DNA of 64,000 bases, from contig NZ_JAASQI010000012.1 in assembly GCF_011762225.1 (NCBI RefSeq), forward strand, positions 1 through 64,000. Direction: 5' to 3'. The position numbers and the translations under genes are program-made. The notes below the pieces were generated by a model that saw nothing but the letters and a program-made list of their open reading frames with translations, did no database searches and had not been told where the DNA came from. Position 1 is the first letter of the stretch. Each line of letters opens with the position of its first letter. Of the stretch, positions 25,881-36,441 are shown piece by piece. The DNA is from Pseudochelatococcus lubricantis (GTDB lineage: Bacteria; Pseudomonadota; Alphaproteobacteria; Rhizobiales; Beijerinckiaceae).

Positions 25881-27113
25881 TCAGTGTCCGCCAAGTACGA
25901 GAGTCCGGATGGGGAACACCAGCGCCTGGATACGCAGGAGCATGGCGTGCACCAGCCCCACGGCATCCACTCCGTGAAGAGCCAGTTTCTTCAGCGTGCC
26001 CACGTTGCCCGAAGCGATCAGGTCATGATTGCTGGTGTAGGCGTTGGCGACGCAGTTGCTACCGGGCGTCACACCGTCAAAGCCGCCTTCGTAGAGCGGC
26101 TCAAGATAGGCCAGGATCGTGCCTGGCTGCCTCGATTGCTGAGCGTCCATCAATAGCTCGCCGCTGCGGACCTGACCGGAGGCGATGAAATCCTGCACGT
26201 CCGTCACCACCATGGGAATGACCGTCCATGGCTTCGATGCGCAGGTAGCTTCCGCCACCATGCCGGGCTTGATGACTTGCGCCTCGATCTGCCCGAACCC
26301 CGCCTGGAGGCGGCCCCTTCCGGCGCCTTCGGGAATGAGCACGCCAGCCGGCCGCATGAAAGGATTTACGATCTCGCCGACCCGCAGCGTGAACTGTTCC
26401 ACCCGTCCGTCCACACCGGCCCGGACGACGGTCTTGTCGAACTCCACCTGCGCCTGGGCAAGGGCTGCCTCGGCGCTCGCCTTCTGCGCGGGCAGCAGGG
26501 TGGCGATCCGCGCTTCGGCCTGGGCCTTGGCGGCGAGGGCGGCGTTGATGCTGCCTTGACGGCTCTGGAGGGCGACCTGAAGCTTCTCGACATCGCGCGT
26601 CGCGACAGCGCCCGGATTGCGGCGCTGAATTTCTTGTTTGGCCTCCAGTTCGTCCACAGTCTGCTGATGGGCGCCCCTCGCCTCCTGCAACCGGCCCTCG
26701 GCTGCCTGGATGTCTGCCTGCGAGACGATCAGCGCGGCCTCGACCTCGGCGATCTGGCGTCTGGCCAGCTCGACCGCGGCCTCCTGCCTGGAGCTGTCGA
26801 GCCGGAATATCGGCTGCCCCTGCCTGATCTCGTCGGTGATGCCCACATAGATTTCAGCGACACGACCGTTTGTTTCCGGCAATATCGGAACAGTCCTGAA
26901 GAAAGCAGTGGCGTTCGTTGTCGATGGGTGATTGTAGAAAATTACCGTAATCAGCCCTACTGTCAGCATCAGGCATGCGACGATGCCCCATCGCAACTCG
27001 AACCATACCGAGTAGAAGGTGATTTCCTTGCCGATCCGCTTTCCTTGTCCATAGCGGCGGTAGAGATAATCCGGAAGAATCGTCAGGAAGGAGCAGAGAA
27101 GAAGCTCAAACAT
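25881..27113 (-). CDS. HlyD family membrane-fusion protein (YiaV/YibH-like)
   Basis: A 410-residue periplasmic adaptor anchored by one N-terminal helix (about residues 35-55, ELRWGIVACLMLTVGLI). A biotinyl-lipoyl-like half (GRVAEIYVGITDEIRQGQPIFRLD in two pieces) flanks a long alpha-helical coiled coil at about 100-215. AGGAG stands 9 bases before the ATG at 27113. It overlaps the upstream small membrane protein gene by 8 bases. The same two-gene order, DUF3302 protein then HlyD protein, is found as yiaW-yiaV in E. coli. No transporter partner is adjacent; function unknown. Confidence 0.82.
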   Translation of the reverse strand: MFELLLCSFLTILPDYLYRRYGQGKRIGKEITFYSVWFELRWGIVACLMLTVGLITVIFYNHPSTTNATAFFRTVPILPETNGRVAEIYVGITDEIRQGQPIFRLDSSRQEAAVELARRQIAEVEAALIVSQADIQAAEGRLQEARGAHQQTVDELEAKQEIQRRNPGAVATRDVEKLQVALQSRQGSINAALAAKAQAEARIATLLPAQKASAEAALAQAQVEFDKTVVRAGVDGRVEQFTLRVGEIVNPFMRPAGVLIPEGAGRGRLQAGFGQIEAQVIKPGMVAEATCASKPWTVIPMVVTDVQDFIASGQVRSGELLMDAQQSRQPGTILAYLEPLYEGGFDGVTPGSNCVANAYTSNHDLIASGNVGTLKKLALHGVDAVGLVHAMLLRIQALVFPIRTLVLGGH

Positions 27114-27537
27114 GGGACTGCTCCTTTGAAGCGCCGGCAACGAGCAAATCATCGGCGTTTTCATCCGACTGCTCCGGCGCGCCCTCGCCCTGTTTCAGGC
27201 CGGCGATCTTCTCAAGCGCTCCCGCCATCCTGCGGAGTGGGCTGGCGAAGTCCGGGATATCGACCAGAGCCAGCAGCAGGCCAATGACCCAGAAGAGATG
27301 CACATGCGTGAAAAGGGCCAGCAAGCCCAGCACCGCAACGATCTCGAACTGGAGCTTGCGTCCCCTGTGGGCAATACGTTCGGGCATGGTATGCAGCCGC
27401 AGGAACAGGGTGCCGGCGCCAAGCACGACAAGGATCAGAAATACCGCCATGACCACCATGAGGACATCAGTCTCTCCAGGCGGCGCGATGAAAACAGGCA
27501 GAGCATGTGGAGCCGCCGGATGGAGTGATGCAGTCAT
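27106..27537 (-). CDS. Small inner-membrane protein (YiaW/DUF3302-like)
   Basis: A 143-residue protein with two hydrophobic segments: about residues 25-50 (VLMVVMAVFLILVVLGAGTLF) and 70-97, around the motif RLHTMPERIAHRGRK. The C-terminus is charged and cytoplasmic. The ATG at 27537 is chosen because the frame upstream encodes unrelated sequence. Its stop overlaps the HlyD start by 8 bases, so they are translationally coupled and likely act together. Resemblance to YiaW is by layout and the HDIP-like motif, so the family call is moderate. Confidence 0.65.
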   Translation of the reverse strand: MTASLHPAAPHALPVFIAPPGETDVLMVVMAVFLILVVLGAGTLFLRLHTMPERIAHRGRKLQFEIVAVLGLLALFTHVHLFWVIGLLLALVDIPDFASPLRRMAGALEKIAGLKQGEGAPEQSDENADDLLVAGASKEQSHV

Positions 27538-27577
27538 ATCGGTCGTCCCATATATTGCATGTATGGCGTGAAATACT

Positions 27578-27667
27578 TCAGGGAGCAGTCGTTGGCTTTT
27601 CCGATTGCCTGATTGCGTGCCTGGCGACTTCGGCCGCAGGGGGCATGTTGAGAGCATCATCGGTCAT
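27578..27667 (-). CDS. Possible 29-residue small protein or leader peptide
   Basis: A short frame beginning MTDDALNMPPAAEV with a GAGGAAG ribosome site 6 bases before the ATG. It ends 40 bases before the YiaW-like start, in the same direction. It has no hydrophobic segment. It could be a leader peptide for the pair or chance. Only the ribosome site and position support it. Confidence 0.3.
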   Translation of the reverse strand: MTDDALNMPPAAEVARHAIRQSEKPTTAP

Positions 27668-28066
27668 GGGCGCTTCCTCGCAGGTGTCGCACAGGGAACG
27701 CGACGACCCAATACAGTATATTATTGCATATAAAAGGCACGATTGCTAGGAGATGCCAATTGACGGCAATTGAGAGATGGCCCCTATAAGGAAAATTTCT
27801 TGCTAATATTCATATATTATGAATTTATTCTTATTAATGTGAATAAAAACATATTGCGATATTTATGACCCTACCGCATAACCTGTGCGCGACCGATGCC
27901 TCCGCATGACGTATCCGCAACCCTGCGCTCAGACGGCTCATCAGAACGCGACATATCGACTGGATACGACATCCATCGATTAACGATCTTGTTGATTGAA
28001 AGAACTCGCGCAGGAGAAGGTGGCGTACGCCGACACGAAATCTGCTGATGCAACAGACTTTGTCGA
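27668..28066. other. AT-rich regulatory region before the yiaW-like/hlyD pair
   Basis: No gene is seen. The open frame on the minus strand over 27834-28127 is only the translation of the tRNA-Lys gene and its flank. Two CAATTG hexamers (27757-27762 and 27767-27772) and a 17-bp palindrome (27808-27824) lie here. Bases 27700-27870 are very AT-rich. Confidence 0.5.
27808..27824. promoter_or_regulatory. 17-bp AT palindrome
   Basis: ATTCATA-TAT-TATGAAT is a perfect 7-bp inverted repeat. Position between the hlyD pair and tRNA-Lys suggests an operator, but no regulator can be named. Confidence 0.35.
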
Positions 28067-28142
<76 letters not shown>

Positions 28143-28295
28143 ATCGACACTGGAGCGGATAAAACCGCATCCCGGCGGCAGCCCGTCAGGACCGCGCCTC
28201 GTGTGGATGCTGAATTAGCAAACCGCGGCGGTGCTGTCCAGTACCTTGCCGGCAATTTTCCTATTTTTTGGCTGCTCCCGGCGCTTTCAACTGGC

Positions 28296-28323
28296 CATCC
28301 ACCGCTGGAGCCAGCGGTGGATG
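28296..28323. terminator. Perfect 13-bp hairpin downstream of hppA
   Basis: CATCCACCGCTGG (28296-28308), AG, CCAGCGGTGGATG (28311-28323). The stem is perfect with a 2-base centre. It lies 81 bases past the hppA stop and before tRNA-Lys, so it likely ends the hppA transcript or protects its 3' end, though no T-run follows on the minus strand. Confidence 0.55.
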
Positions 28324-28403
28324 GAGATATTCTCTTTTCATATCAATAATATGTAACTTATCCACTGCTCACAGTGCTCTGCCGTCCGTGCACAGGCGAC
28401 GTC

Positions 28404-30527
28404 TCACCCGTGCGCCAGCACGGCCAGCAGCAGCAGCGCGACGATGTTGGTGATCTTGATCATCGGATTGATCGCCGGCCCTGCGGTGTCCTTGTAGGGG
28501 TCGCCCACGGTGTCGCCGGTCACCGCCGCCTTGTGGGCTTCTGAGCCCTTGCCGCCGAAGTGGCCTTCCTCAATGAATTTCTTGGCGTTATCCCACGCAC
28601 CGCCGCCGGAGGTCATGGATATGGCGACGAACAGGCCGGTGACGATCACGCCGAGCAGCATCGCGCCCACGGCCGCGAAGGCATCGCTGCGGCCCGCTAC
28701 CAGCAGGACGACACCGAAGCACACCAGCGGCGACAGCACCGGCAGCAGCGAAGGCAGGATCATTTCCCGAAGCGCCGCCCGCGTCAGCAGGTCGACGGCG
28801 CGGCCATAGTCGGGGCGTGATTCGCCCGTCATGATGCCCGGCTTCTCGCGGAACTGACGGCGCACCTCCTCCACCACCGAGCCGGCCGCGCGCCCGACCG
28901 CCGTCATGCCGAAGCCGCCGAACACGAAAGGCAACAGGCCGCCGAACAGCAGGCCCACGACGACGAAGGGATTCGACAGCGAGAAATCGACGGTAACACC
29001 CGCGAAATAAGTATAGAGGTCTGGATGAGCGGTGAAATGGGCGAGGTCCGACGTATAGGCGGCGAAAAGCACCAGCGCGCCGAGCCCGGCCGAGCCGATG
29101 GCGTAACCCTTGGTCACTGCCTTGGTGGTGTTGCCCACCGCGTCGAGCGCGTCCGTCGCCGTGCGCACCCGAGCGGGCAGGCCGGCCATCTCCGCGATGC
29201 CGCCGGCATTGTCCGTCACTGGGCCGAAGGCGTCGAGCGCCACCACGAAGCCGCACAGCGCCAGCATCGCCGTCACCGCGATCGCGATGCCGAAGAGGCC
29301 GGCAAGCGCGTTCGCGCCGATGATCGCCGCGATGATCGCCAGCGCCGGCAGCGCCGTCGCCTCCAGCGAGACGGCGAGCCCCTGGATGACGTTGGTGCCG
29401 TGCCCCGTTCGGGAGGCGGCGGCAATCGATTGTACGGGCCGATATTGCGTGCCGGTGTAGTATTCCGTGATCACCACGATCACAGCCGTCAGCAGCAGAC
29501 CGATCACGCCGCAGCCAAAAAGCGCCAGGGGCGAGAACGTCTCGCCGCCGGCCGTGGTCAGCGCCGCCGTGGGGTCGCCGAACACCAGCCAGGTAACCAG
29601 CGCCAGCGCGGCGAGCGACAGCACGCCCGTCGCGATGAAACCGCGGTACAGCGCGCCCATGATGGATTCGGTCACGCCAAGCCGCACGAAGAAGGTGCCC
29701 GCGATGGAAGAGACGATGCACGCCGCGCCGATCGCCAGCGGATAGAGCAGCACGGCCCCGAGCGAGGGCGAGCCGGCGAAGGCAACAATGGCGAGCACCA
29801 TGGTGGCGACGATCGAGACGACATAGGTCTCGAAGAGATCGGCCGCCATGCCAGCGCAATCGCCGACATTGTCGCCCACGTTGTCCGCGATGGTCGCCGG
29901 GTTGCGCGGATCGTCCTCCGGAATGCCCGCCTCGACCTTGCCGACGAGATCGCCGCCGACGTCCGCGCCCTTGGTGAAGATGCCGCCGCCCAGACGGGCG
30001 AAGATCGAGATCAGCGAGGCGCCGAAGCCCAGGGCCACCAGCGCGTCGACGACCGTGCGGCTGTCGGGCGCGTAGCCGATGCCATGGACGAGCACCGCAA
30101 ACGACACTGCGACGCCGAGCAGCGCAAGCCCCGCCACCAGCAGGCCGGTGACCGCACCAGAGCGGAAGGCGATGTCGAGCCCGTCAGCCAGCGAGTTGGT
30201 GGCCGCCTGCGCCGTGCGCACGTTGGCACGCACCGAAACGTTCATGCCGATGAAGCCCGCCGCCCCCGAAAGCACGGCACCGGCGGCGAAACCGCCCGCC
30301 ACGATCCAGCCGAGCACGAAGCCGAGCAGCACGAACAGCACGATGCCGACGAGCGCGATCGTGGTGTACTGGCGGCGCAGATAGGCCTGCGCGCCCTCCC
30401 GGATCGCGTCGGCGATATCGCGCATGCGCTGCGTGCCGGTGTCGGCCGCCATCACCGCGCGGACGGTGACGATGCCGTAGATGATGGATAAGGCGCCTGC
30501 GGCAATAACGATGGAGAGTGCGAGCAT
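28404..30527 (-). CDS. hppA: Membrane-bound proton-pumping pyrophosphatase, K+-independent type
   Basis: A 707-residue protein with about 16 helices that couples pyrophosphate hydrolysis to proton export. The substrate loop contains [18 protein letters not shown] and [20 protein letters not shown]469 in GNTTKA replaces the alanine of potassium-dependent enzymes, which predicts a K+-independent H+-PPase. A GAGGGGG ribosome site precedes the ATG at 30527; the frame opens 17 codons earlier without support. It is 184 bases downstream of thiL and may be read with that operon or from its own promoter. Confidence 0.95.
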   Translation of the reverse strand: MLALSIVIAAGALSIIYGIVTVRAVMAADTGTQRMRDIADAIREGAQAYLRRQYTTIALVGIVLFVLLGFVLGWIVAGGFAAGAVLSGAAGFIGMNVSVRANVRTAQAATNSLADGLDIAFRSGAVTGLLVAGLALLGVAVSFAVLVHGIGYAPDSRTVVDALVALGFGASLISIFARLGGGIFTKGADVGGDLVGKVEAGIPEDDPRNPATIADNVGDNVGDCAGMAADLFETYVVSIVATMVLAIVAFAGSPSLGAVLLYPLAIGAACIVSSIAGTFFVRLGVTESIMGALYRGFIATGVLSLAALALVTWLVFGDPTAALTTAGGETFSPLALFGCGVIGLLLTAVIVVITEYYTGTQYRPVQSIAAASRTGHGTNVIQGLAVSLEATALPALAIIAAIIGANALAGLFGIAIAVTAMLALCGFVVALDAFGPVTDNAGGIAEMAGLPARVRTATDALDAVGNTTKAVTKGYAIGSAGLGALVLFAAYTSDLAHFTAHPDLYTYFAGVTVDFSLSNPFVVVGLLFGGLLPFVFGGFGMTAVGRAAGSVVEEVRRQFREKPGIMTGESRPDYGRAVDLLTRAALREMILPSLLPVLSPLVCFGVVLLVAGRSDAFAAVGAMLLGVIVTGLFVAISMTSGGGAWDNAKKFIEEGHFGGKGSEAHKAAVTGDTVGDPYKDTAGPAINPMIKITNIVALLLLAVLAHG

Positions 30528-30711
30528 ACTGTTCCCCCTCTGGCGTCCCAAGGTTTTCGCGACGGGCCCGGACGACACGGTTCGTCCGCACGCCTGCGCG
30601 GCATGGGATCATGCGCTCCTTTCAATGCATCAGAATTACACGCCGTTGGCAAATGGCGGTTTGTAGCAGGATGAATTTTCGTCGGCCCCGCCGCTCCGGG
30701 TGCGGCCGGGC

Positions 30712-31743
30712 TCAGAAATGGGAGAACGAGCCGTGTTCGACAGTAATCTCCACGCCGTCCCGGCGCACCGTCAGCGGCGCGTCGCCCGCCGTGACGCGGC
30801 CGATGGCGGCCACCGGCACATTCGCCCCCTCGCACAGGCGCTGGAAGGCGCCGAACCGCTCCGGCGCGACGGAACAGAGCACCTCGTAGTCGTCGCCGCC
30901 CGTCGCCGCCGCGAGCAGCAGCTCCGGCGCTGCCTCCACGGCCGCGTGCACCGCTGCCGAGAGCGGCACCCGGTCGAGATCGATATCGCCCGAAACGCCA
31001 GAAGCGCGCAGAAACTTGCGCGCATCGCCGATCAGCCCGTCCGACACGTCCATCGCGCCGCCGGCATGTTCGCGCAGGGCGAGAGCCACTGCATTGCGCG
31101 GCTCCGGCAGCAGATAACGCTGTGTGAGATGGGTCTGTTCGGCCGGGGTGAGCACATCGCGCCAGCCGGCTTCCTGCGGTGCCCCCTCGCCTGCGGGGGA
31201 TCCGGCGTCACGTTCGGCGAGCCGCAGACGCAGGCCCAGCGCGGAGTCGCCGATGGTGCCGGTCACCGCCAGGATATCGCCCGCCCGCGCGCCCGTGCGC
31301 CGCACCATATAGCCCGTGGGCACGCGCCCGAGCGCTGTGATGGAGACGGTGAGCGGCCCCGGCGTGCGCACGGTGTCGCCCCCGAGCAACGGGCAGCCGT
31401 AGACCCGCGCGTCCGCACCAAGCCCCTCGGAAAACGCCGTGATCCAGGCGAGCGACGTATCCTTCGGCAGCGAGAGCGCGAGCAGGAAACCGAGCGGCTC
31501 GGCGCCCTTGGCGGCCAGATCGGACAGGTTGACCCGCAGCGCCTTGCGCGCCACCGTGCCAGGCGGATCGTTGCGGAAGAAGTGCACGTCCGCGACCACG
31601 ACATCGACGGTCAGCACCAGTTCAGAGCCTGCCGGCGCCGGCAGCAGCGCGGCGTCGTCGCGCAGATCGAGCGAACCTGCCCCGGCGATGGGCGCGAACA
31701 ACTGGCTGATCAGGGCGTCTTCGCTCAGCGAGGCAACCGTCAT
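30712..31743 (-). CDS. thiL: Thiamine-monophosphate kinase
   Basis: A 343-residue enzyme that phosphorylates thiamine monophosphate to thiamine diphosphate. The PurM-like fold is shown by LDLRDDAALLPAPAG, the Asp-rich TVDVVVADVHFF, NLSDLAAKGAEP, and the C-terminal AMDVSDGLIGD and TGGDDYEVL motifs that bind ATP and magnesium. It is the last gene of the glyA-nrdR-ribD-ribE-ribH-nusB-thiL run, 53 bases after nusB, an order typical of Hyphomicrobiales. Confidence 0.94.
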   Translation of the reverse strand: MTVASLSEDALISQLFAPIAGAGSLDLRDDAALLPAPAGSELVLTVDVVVADVHFFRNDPPGTVARKALRVNLSDLAAKGAEPLGFLLALSLPKDTSLAWITAFSEGLGADARVYGCPLLGGDTVRTPGPLTVSITALGRVPTGYMVRRTGARAGDILAVTGTIGDSALGLRLRLAERDAGSPAGEGAPQEAGWRDVLTPAEQTHLTQRYLLPEPRNAVALALREHAGGAMDVSDGLIGDARKFLRASGVSGDIDLDRVPLSAAVHAAVEAAPELLLAAATGGDDYEVLCSVAPERFGAFQRLCEGANVPVAAIGRVTAGDAPLTVRRDGVEITVEHGSFSHF

Positions 31744-31796
31744 GTCGCACCCCTTCCAAGTGGCAAAAGGCCGCGTGGCCGGTGCCCGCGCGGATA

Positions 31797-32264
31797 TCAG
31801 TTGCGGGCGGCCAGCTCCTCCGCGCGGTCGCTGCGCGCCAGGGTGTCGAGCACGGCGTTGACGAGGCCGGGTTCGTCGTCATCATAGAAGGCCCGCGCCA
31901 CATCGACATATTCCGAAATGGTCACGCGCGGCGGCACGTCCTTGCGGAACAGCAGCTCGAATGTGGCCACGCGCAGGATGGCGCGCAGAACCGTCTCGAT
32001 TCGCTTCAGCGGCCAGCCCTTCGCCAGCGCCTCGTCCACGCGCCGGTCGATCGTCTTCTGCTCGCGCACCACGCCCGCGACGAGGTCGCGGAAGAAAGCG
32101 TCCTCGACCGGCTTGAACGTCAGCCCCTCGATTTCCTTGCCGTTCCAGAAGCGCTCGAACTCGACGGTGGCGTCAAGGACGCCGGCCCCCGTCAGTTCCA
32201 TCTGGTACAGCGCCTGCACGGCGGCGAGCCGCGCCGCGCTGCGCTTTTCCGTTTTCGACATCAA
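31797..32264 (-). CDS. nusB: Transcription antitermination factor NusB
   Basis: A 155-residue all-helical RNA-binding protein that joins NusE (S10) on boxA RNA in rRNA antitermination. Family features are the Arg-rich N-terminus (KRSAARLAAVQALYQME) and the C-terminal VTISEYVDVARAFYDDDEPGLVNAVLD. The start overlaps the ribH stop by four bases (ATGA), so it is translationally coupled to lumazine synthase. Confidence 0.95.
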   Translation of the reverse strand: MMSKTEKRSAARLAAVQALYQMELTGAGVLDATVEFERFWNGKEIEGLTFKPVEDAFFRDLVAGVVREQKTIDRRVDEALAKGWPLKRIETVLRAILRVATFELLFRKDVPPRVTISEYVDVARAFYDDDEPGLVNAVLDTLARSDRAEELAARN

Positions 32265-32749
32265 TCCTCAACCCTGTTTGCGATCTGGCGCCGGATGCCG
32301 AGCACAGCGAGCGCCGCGCGTGCGGCGAAGCCGCCCTTGTCCTCGCCCGTCACCCTTGCCCGCGCCCACGCCTGCTCCTCGTTCTCCACGGTGAGAATGC
32401 CGTTGCCGATGGGCAGCAGGAATTCGAGCCCCAGATCCGTCAGCGCCCGCGCGCTTTCGCCCGCCACGATGTCGTAGTGGCTGGTCTCGCCGCGGATGAC
32501 AGTGCCAAGCGCCACGGCGGCGTCGACCTCCGGCCCCTCCTCCAGCACGATGGCGAGGGCGGGAGCAATCTCCAGCGCGCCCGGCACCGTGATCACCTCG
32601 ACTTCCGCGCCGGCGGCCTCAAGCACGGCGCGCGCGCTCTTCAGCAACTCGTCGGCGATGTCCGCGTAGTAGCGGGCCTCGACGATCAGAACCTTCGCGC
32701 CGAAAACGGCGGAGAAATCATCATCAGCGATCCGGACCGATTGTGCCAT
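32261..32749 (-). CDS. ribH: 6,7-dimethyl-8-ribityllumazine synthase
   Basis: A 162-residue subunit of the cage-forming enzyme that condenses the ribityl-uracil and butanone phosphate intermediates in riboflavin synthesis. Visible motifs are VEARYYADIADEL, VPGALEIAPAL and ALGTVIRGETSHYD, the last with the catalytic histidine region. It sits between ribE and nusB, overlapping nusB by four bases. Confidence 0.95.
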   Translation of the reverse strand: MAQSVRIADDDFSAVFGAKVLIVEARYYADIADELLKSARAVLEAAGAEVEVITVPGALEIAPALAIVLEEGPEVDAAVALGTVIRGETSHYDIVAGESARALTDLGLEFLLPIGNGILTVENEEQAWARARVTGEDKGGFAARAALAVLGIRRQIANRVED

Positions 32750-32796
32750 CTGAACGCTCCTTCAGTTTCTGGCGCAAAGACGCCGCGTCAACCTTG

Positions 32797-33450
32797 TCAG
32801 TAACCCGCCGCCCGCGCCTGCGCAAGCCGCGCCGCATAGCGCGCCATCAGATCGACCTCGATATTGATGCGGTCGCCTGCCCTCCGCTCGCCCCAGGTGG
32901 TGATCTGCAGCGTGTGCGGAATCAGCAGCACCGTGAACAGGTCGTCCTCCACGGTGTTGACGGTCAGCGACGTGCCGTCGAGCGTCACCGATCCCTTGGC
33001 GGCGATGAAGGCCGCGAGTTCGCGCGGCGCGCGCAGCGTGAAGCGCGCCGTCTCGCCCCAGCTCTGCGCGCCCGCGCCCTCCTCCCGTTCGGTGATCTCG
33101 TCGCGGGCGACGAGATCGGCGATGCCGTCGACGTGGCCGGAGACGAGATGGCCGCCCAATTCGTCGCCGATCTTCAGCGCCCGCTCCAGATTGACGCGCG
33201 TGCCGGCCTGCCAGTCGCCCACCGTGGTGAGCGCCAGCGTTTCGGCGGCGGCGTCGACCTCGAACCACGCGCCACCCTCGCGCGGGCCGAAGGCCACCAC
33301 CGTCAGGCACGGCCCGCCGCAGGCGATGGATGCGCCAAGCTGGATGGTTTCGGGATCGAACCGGGAATTGATGCGCAGACGACGCAGCGTGCCCTGGAAG
33401 GACTGCACCGAGACAATCTCGCCGACATCTGAAATAATGCCTGTAAACAT
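32797..33450 (-). CDS. ribE: Riboflavin synthase alpha chain
   Basis: A 217-residue enzyme made of two similar beta-barrel lumazine-binding repeats (about residues 1-95 and 96-195). It converts two lumazines into riboflavin and the ribityl-uracil. The start [12 protein letters not shown] is the invariant family N-terminus, which fixes the ATG at 33450. It overlaps the ribD stop by one base (TGATG). Some annotations call this gene ribC. Confidence 0.95.
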   Translation of the reverse strand: MFTGIISDVGEIVSVQSFQGTLRRLRINSRFDPETIQLGASIACGGPCLTVVAFGPREGGAWFEVDAAAETLALTTVGDWQAGTRVNLERALKIGDELGGHLVSGHVDGIADLVARDEITEREEGAGAQSWGETARFTLRAPRELAAFIAAKGSVTLDGTSLTVNTVEDDLFTVLLIPHTLQITTWGERRAGDRINIEVDLMARYAARLAQARAAGY

Positions 33451-34601
33451 CAGAATGGCCTTTCGAATTTTTCGAAGCGGTCGAGCCCCCAATAGCCTGT
33501 CTCATGCAGCCTGAACTGCGCCGGATCGGCGAGCGCGACCGCGAGCGCGGGGCCGATGGCCCGAAGGCCGGAGCCCCCCTCGCCGGCCGGCAACGCCTGC
33601 GGCCCGGTCAGCATCAGCGCCTCGTCGATGAGGCCGGCGCCGGCCAGCGCTTCCGCGAGCGCGGGGCCGCCTTCGGAAAATACCCGCGCGATCCCGCGTT
33701 GCGCCAGCGCGGCCAGCGCGGCCGGCAACGACACGCGCCCATCCCGCTCCGCCGCGACGCGGATCACCACGACACCGGCCGCAGCGAGCTTCTGCTCGCG
33801 ATCGGCCGGCGCGGCGTCGGTCGTCACGACCCATGTCGGCACCTGCGACGCGCCCGCGACAAGGCGTGCGTCGGGCGGGAGGCGCAGGGTGCTGTCGAGG
33901 ACGACGCGGATCGGCGAGCGCGCATCGAGGCCGGGCAGCCGCACGGTCAGTTGCGGATCGTCGGCGAGCACCGTGCCGACGCCCACCATGATGGCATCCG
34001 CGTGAACGCGCATGAGATGCACCTGATCGTTGGCCGCGGCCCCCGTGATCAGCAGTCTGCCGCCAGCCGCGCGCGCGGCGAAGCCGTCCGCCGTGCGGGC
34101 GAGTTTCAGCGTCACCAGCGGCCGCCCCAGCGTCACACGCAGGATATGCCCGCGATGCATGCGAAACGCATCGTCCGCGAGCACGCCGGTATGCACCGTG
34201 ACGCCCGCGGCACGCATGCGCGCATGGCCCTGTCCGGCGACGCGCGGGTCGGGATCCTCGACGCCCGTCACCACGCGCGCCATGCCGGCGGCGATGATCG
34301 CATCCGAACACGGGCCGGCCCGGCCGTGGTGGGAACAGGGTTCGAGCGAGACATACATGGTCGCGCCGCGTGCCGCCTCGCCGGCCATGGCAAGCGCGAC
34401 GGGCTCGCCATGCGGCCGGCCGCCTTCCTGAGTCGCGCCGAGCCCCACGACGACCGGCGCGCCCTCCACCGTCCGCACGATAACGGAGCCGACCGAAGGG
34501 TTGGGCGATGTCAGCCCCTGTTGGCGCCAGCCCAGCGCCAGCGCCTCGCGCATGAAGCGCCCGTCGATGGCGCCTTGCCTTCCGTCATCGCTTGAAGTCA
34601 T
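33450..34601 (-). CDS. ribD: Bifunctional riboflavin deaminase/reductase
   Basis: A 383-residue enzyme for the second and third steps of riboflavin synthesis. The N-terminal deaminase has the zinc site H64-x-E66 (PHGE) and C89/C98 ([11 protein letters not shown]). The C-terminal half (from about 150) is the NADPH-dependent reductase. The ATG at 34601 lies inside the 3' end of nrdR with a 17-base overlap; an upstream open frame to 34757 has no family similarity. Confidence 0.94.
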   Translation of the reverse strand: MTSSDDGRQGAIDGRFMREALALGWRQQGLTSPNPSVGSVIVRTVEGAPVVVGLGATQEGGRPHGEPVALAMAGEAARGATMYVSLEPCSHHGRAGPCSDAIIAAGMARVVTGVEDPDPRVAGQGHARMRAAGVTVHTGVLADDAFRMHRGHILRVTLGRPLVTLKLARTADGFAARAAGGRLLITGAAANDQVHLMRVHADAIMVGVGTVLADDPQLTVRLPGLDARSPIRVVLDSTLRLPPDARLVAGASQVPTWVVTTDAAPADREQKLAAAGVVVIRVAAERDGRVSLPAALAALAQRGIARVFSEGGPALAEALAGAGLIDEALMLTGPQALPAGEGGSGLRAIGPALAVALADPAQFRLHETGYWGLDRFEKFERPF

Positions 34602-35121
34602 CGGATTTCGCCTGCCCTGCGCTGTCCCGCGCATCATCGGCGTCTTCCGCCGTTCCTGCAAGCTCCGGTTTGTAGCCGGCGAGTTCACCGACGAAGGCCT
34701 CGAAATCGCTAGCCTCGCGGAAATTGCGATAGACGGACGCGAAGCGGACGAAGGCAACGCTGTCGAGCTGACGCAGGCCCTCCATCACCAGTTCGCCGAT
34801 CTGCTCGCTGGTGACGTCGGCCTCGCCCGTCTGCTCAAGCTGGCGGACGACGCCGCTGATCATGCGCTCGACCCGCTCGGCATCGACGGCGCGCTTGCGC
34901 AGCGCCACCATCACCGAACGGGCGAGCTTGTCGCGGTTGAACGGCTCCCGCTTGCCGGAGCGCTTCATCACCGTCAGCTCACGCAATTGCACGCGCTCGA
35001 AGGTCGTGAAGCGGCCGCCGCAATCGGGGCAGACGCGCCGCCGCCGGATTGCGGTGCTGTCCTCCGCCGGCCGGGAATCCTTGACCTGCGTATCGAGACT
35101 TCCGCAATAGGGGCAGCGCAT
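34585..35121 (-). CDS. nrdR: Transcriptional repressor NrdR
   Basis: A 178-residue zinc-ribbon/ATP-cone repressor of ribonucleotide reductase genes. Zinc ligands C3, C6, C31 and C34 are clear, then the ATP-cone (about 48-138, with [20 protein letters not shown]). It is slightly longer than E. coli NrdR (149) because of a charged C-terminal tail that overlaps ribD. It starts 12 bases after the glyA stop, so it is in the same operon. Confidence 0.95.
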   Translation of the reverse strand: MRCPYCGSLDTQVKDSRPAEDSTAIRRRRVCPDCGGRFTTFERVQLRELTVMKRSGKREPFNRDKLARSVMVALRKRAVDAERVERMISGVVRQLEQTGEADVTSEQIGELVMEGLRQLDSVAFVRFASVYRNFREASDFEAFVGELAGYKPELAGTAEDADDARDSAGQAKSDDFKR

Positions 35122-35133
35122 GGATGAACCCGA

Positions 35134-36441
35134 TCAGGCGTAGATCGGAAAGCGGGCCGTCAGCGCGTGGACCTTGTCCTTCACCTGCGCCTCCACAGCC
35201 GCGTTGCCGTCCTCGCCATTCGCCGCGAGGCCGTCGAGCACCGTGACGATGAGCCGCCCGATCTCGCGGAACTCCTCCGTGCCGAAGCCGCGCGTCGTGC
35301 CGGCCGGGGTGCCGAGACGGATGCCGGAGGTGATGGTCGGCTTCTCCGTGTCGAACGGCACACCGTTCTTGTTGCAGGTGATATGCGCACGCCCCAGCGC
35401 CGCCTCGGCCGCCTTGCCGTTGAGGCCCTTGCTGCGCAGGTCGACGAGGAACAGATGGTTGTCCGTGCCGCCGGAGACGATGCTGTAGCCGGCATCCGCG
35501 ATGGTCTTCGCCAGCACGGCGGCGTTGTCGACCACGGCGCGTGCGTAAAGCCGGAACTCCGGCTGCAGCGCCTCGCCGAACGCCACGGCCTTCGCCGCGA
35601 TCACGTGCATCAGCGGGCCGCCCTGCAGGCCGGGGAAGATCGCCGAATTGATCTTCTTCGCGATGGTCTCGTCATTGGTGAGGATGAGGCCGCCGCGCGG
35701 ACCGCGCAGCGTCTTGTGGGTCGTCGTGGTGGCGACATGCGCATGCGGGAACGGCGAGGGATGCACGCCGCCCGCGACGAGGCCGGCGAAATGCGCCATG
35801 TCCACGAAGAAATAGGCGCCCACCGAGTCCGCGATCTCGCGGAAGCGGGCGAAATCCCAGAAGCGCGAATAGGCCGAGCCGCCGGCGATGATGAGCTTCG
35901 GCTTGTGCTCTTCGGCGACACGGGCGACCTGATCGTAGTCGATGCGGTGATCGTCCTCGCGCACGGTGTAGGAAACCGGCTTGAACCACTTGCCCGAGAG
36001 GTTGGGCGGCGCGCCGTGCGTGAGATGCCCGCCCGCCGCGAGATCGAGCCCGAGGAACGTGTCGCCCGGCTGGAGCAGCGCGAGGAACACCGCCTGGTTG
36101 GCCTGCGAGCCCGAATTGGGCTGCACGTTGGCATAGCCTGCGTCGAACAGCTTCTTGGCCCGCTCGATGGCGAGGTTTTCCGCGATGTCGACGAACTGGC
36201 AGCCGCCGTAGTAGCGCCGACCCGGATAACCTTCCGCATACTTGTTGGTCAGCACGGAGCCCTGCGCCTCGATGACCGCGCGCGAAACGATGTTTTCCGA
36301 GGCGATCAGCTCGATCTCCTCGCGCTGGCGACCGAGTTCGAGATCGATGGCGCGTGCGATCTCCGGATCAGCCTCCGCCAGCGGGGCGGAAAAGAAGCTG
36401 TTGGAGAGTGTGTACCGGGAAGAAATATCGTTCGCGCTCAT
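35134..36441 (-). CDS. glyA: Serine hydroxymethyltransferase
   Basis: A 435-residue PLP enzyme that interconverts serine and glycine with tetrahydrofolate. The PLP-binding lysine is K243 in [24 protein letters not shown] and [11 protein letters not shown] are also diagnostic. The ATG at 36441 is preferred to one five codons upstream because of a CGGAG site. First gene of the operon that runs to thiL. Confidence 0.96.
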   Translation of the reverse strand: MSANDISSRYTLSNSFFSAPLAEADPEIARAIDLELGRQREEIELIASENIVSRAVIEAQGSVLTNKYAEGYPGRRYYGGCQFVDIAENLAIERAKKLFDAGYANVQPNSGSQANQAVFLALLQPGDTFLGLDLAAGGHLTHGAPPNLSGKWFKPVSYTVREDDHRIDYDQVARVAEEHKPKLIIAGGSAYSRFWDFARFREIADSVGAYFFVDMAHFAGLVAGGVHPSPFPHAHVATTTTHKTLRGPRGGLILTNDETIAKKINSAIFPGLQGGPLMHVIAAKAVAFGEALQPEFRLYARAVVDNAAVLAKTIADAGYSIVSGGTDNHLFLVDLRSKGLNGKAAEAALGRAHITCNKNGVPFDTEKPTITSGIRLGTPAGTTRGFGTEEFREIGRLIVTVLDGLAANGEDGNAAVEAQVKDKVHALTARFPIYA

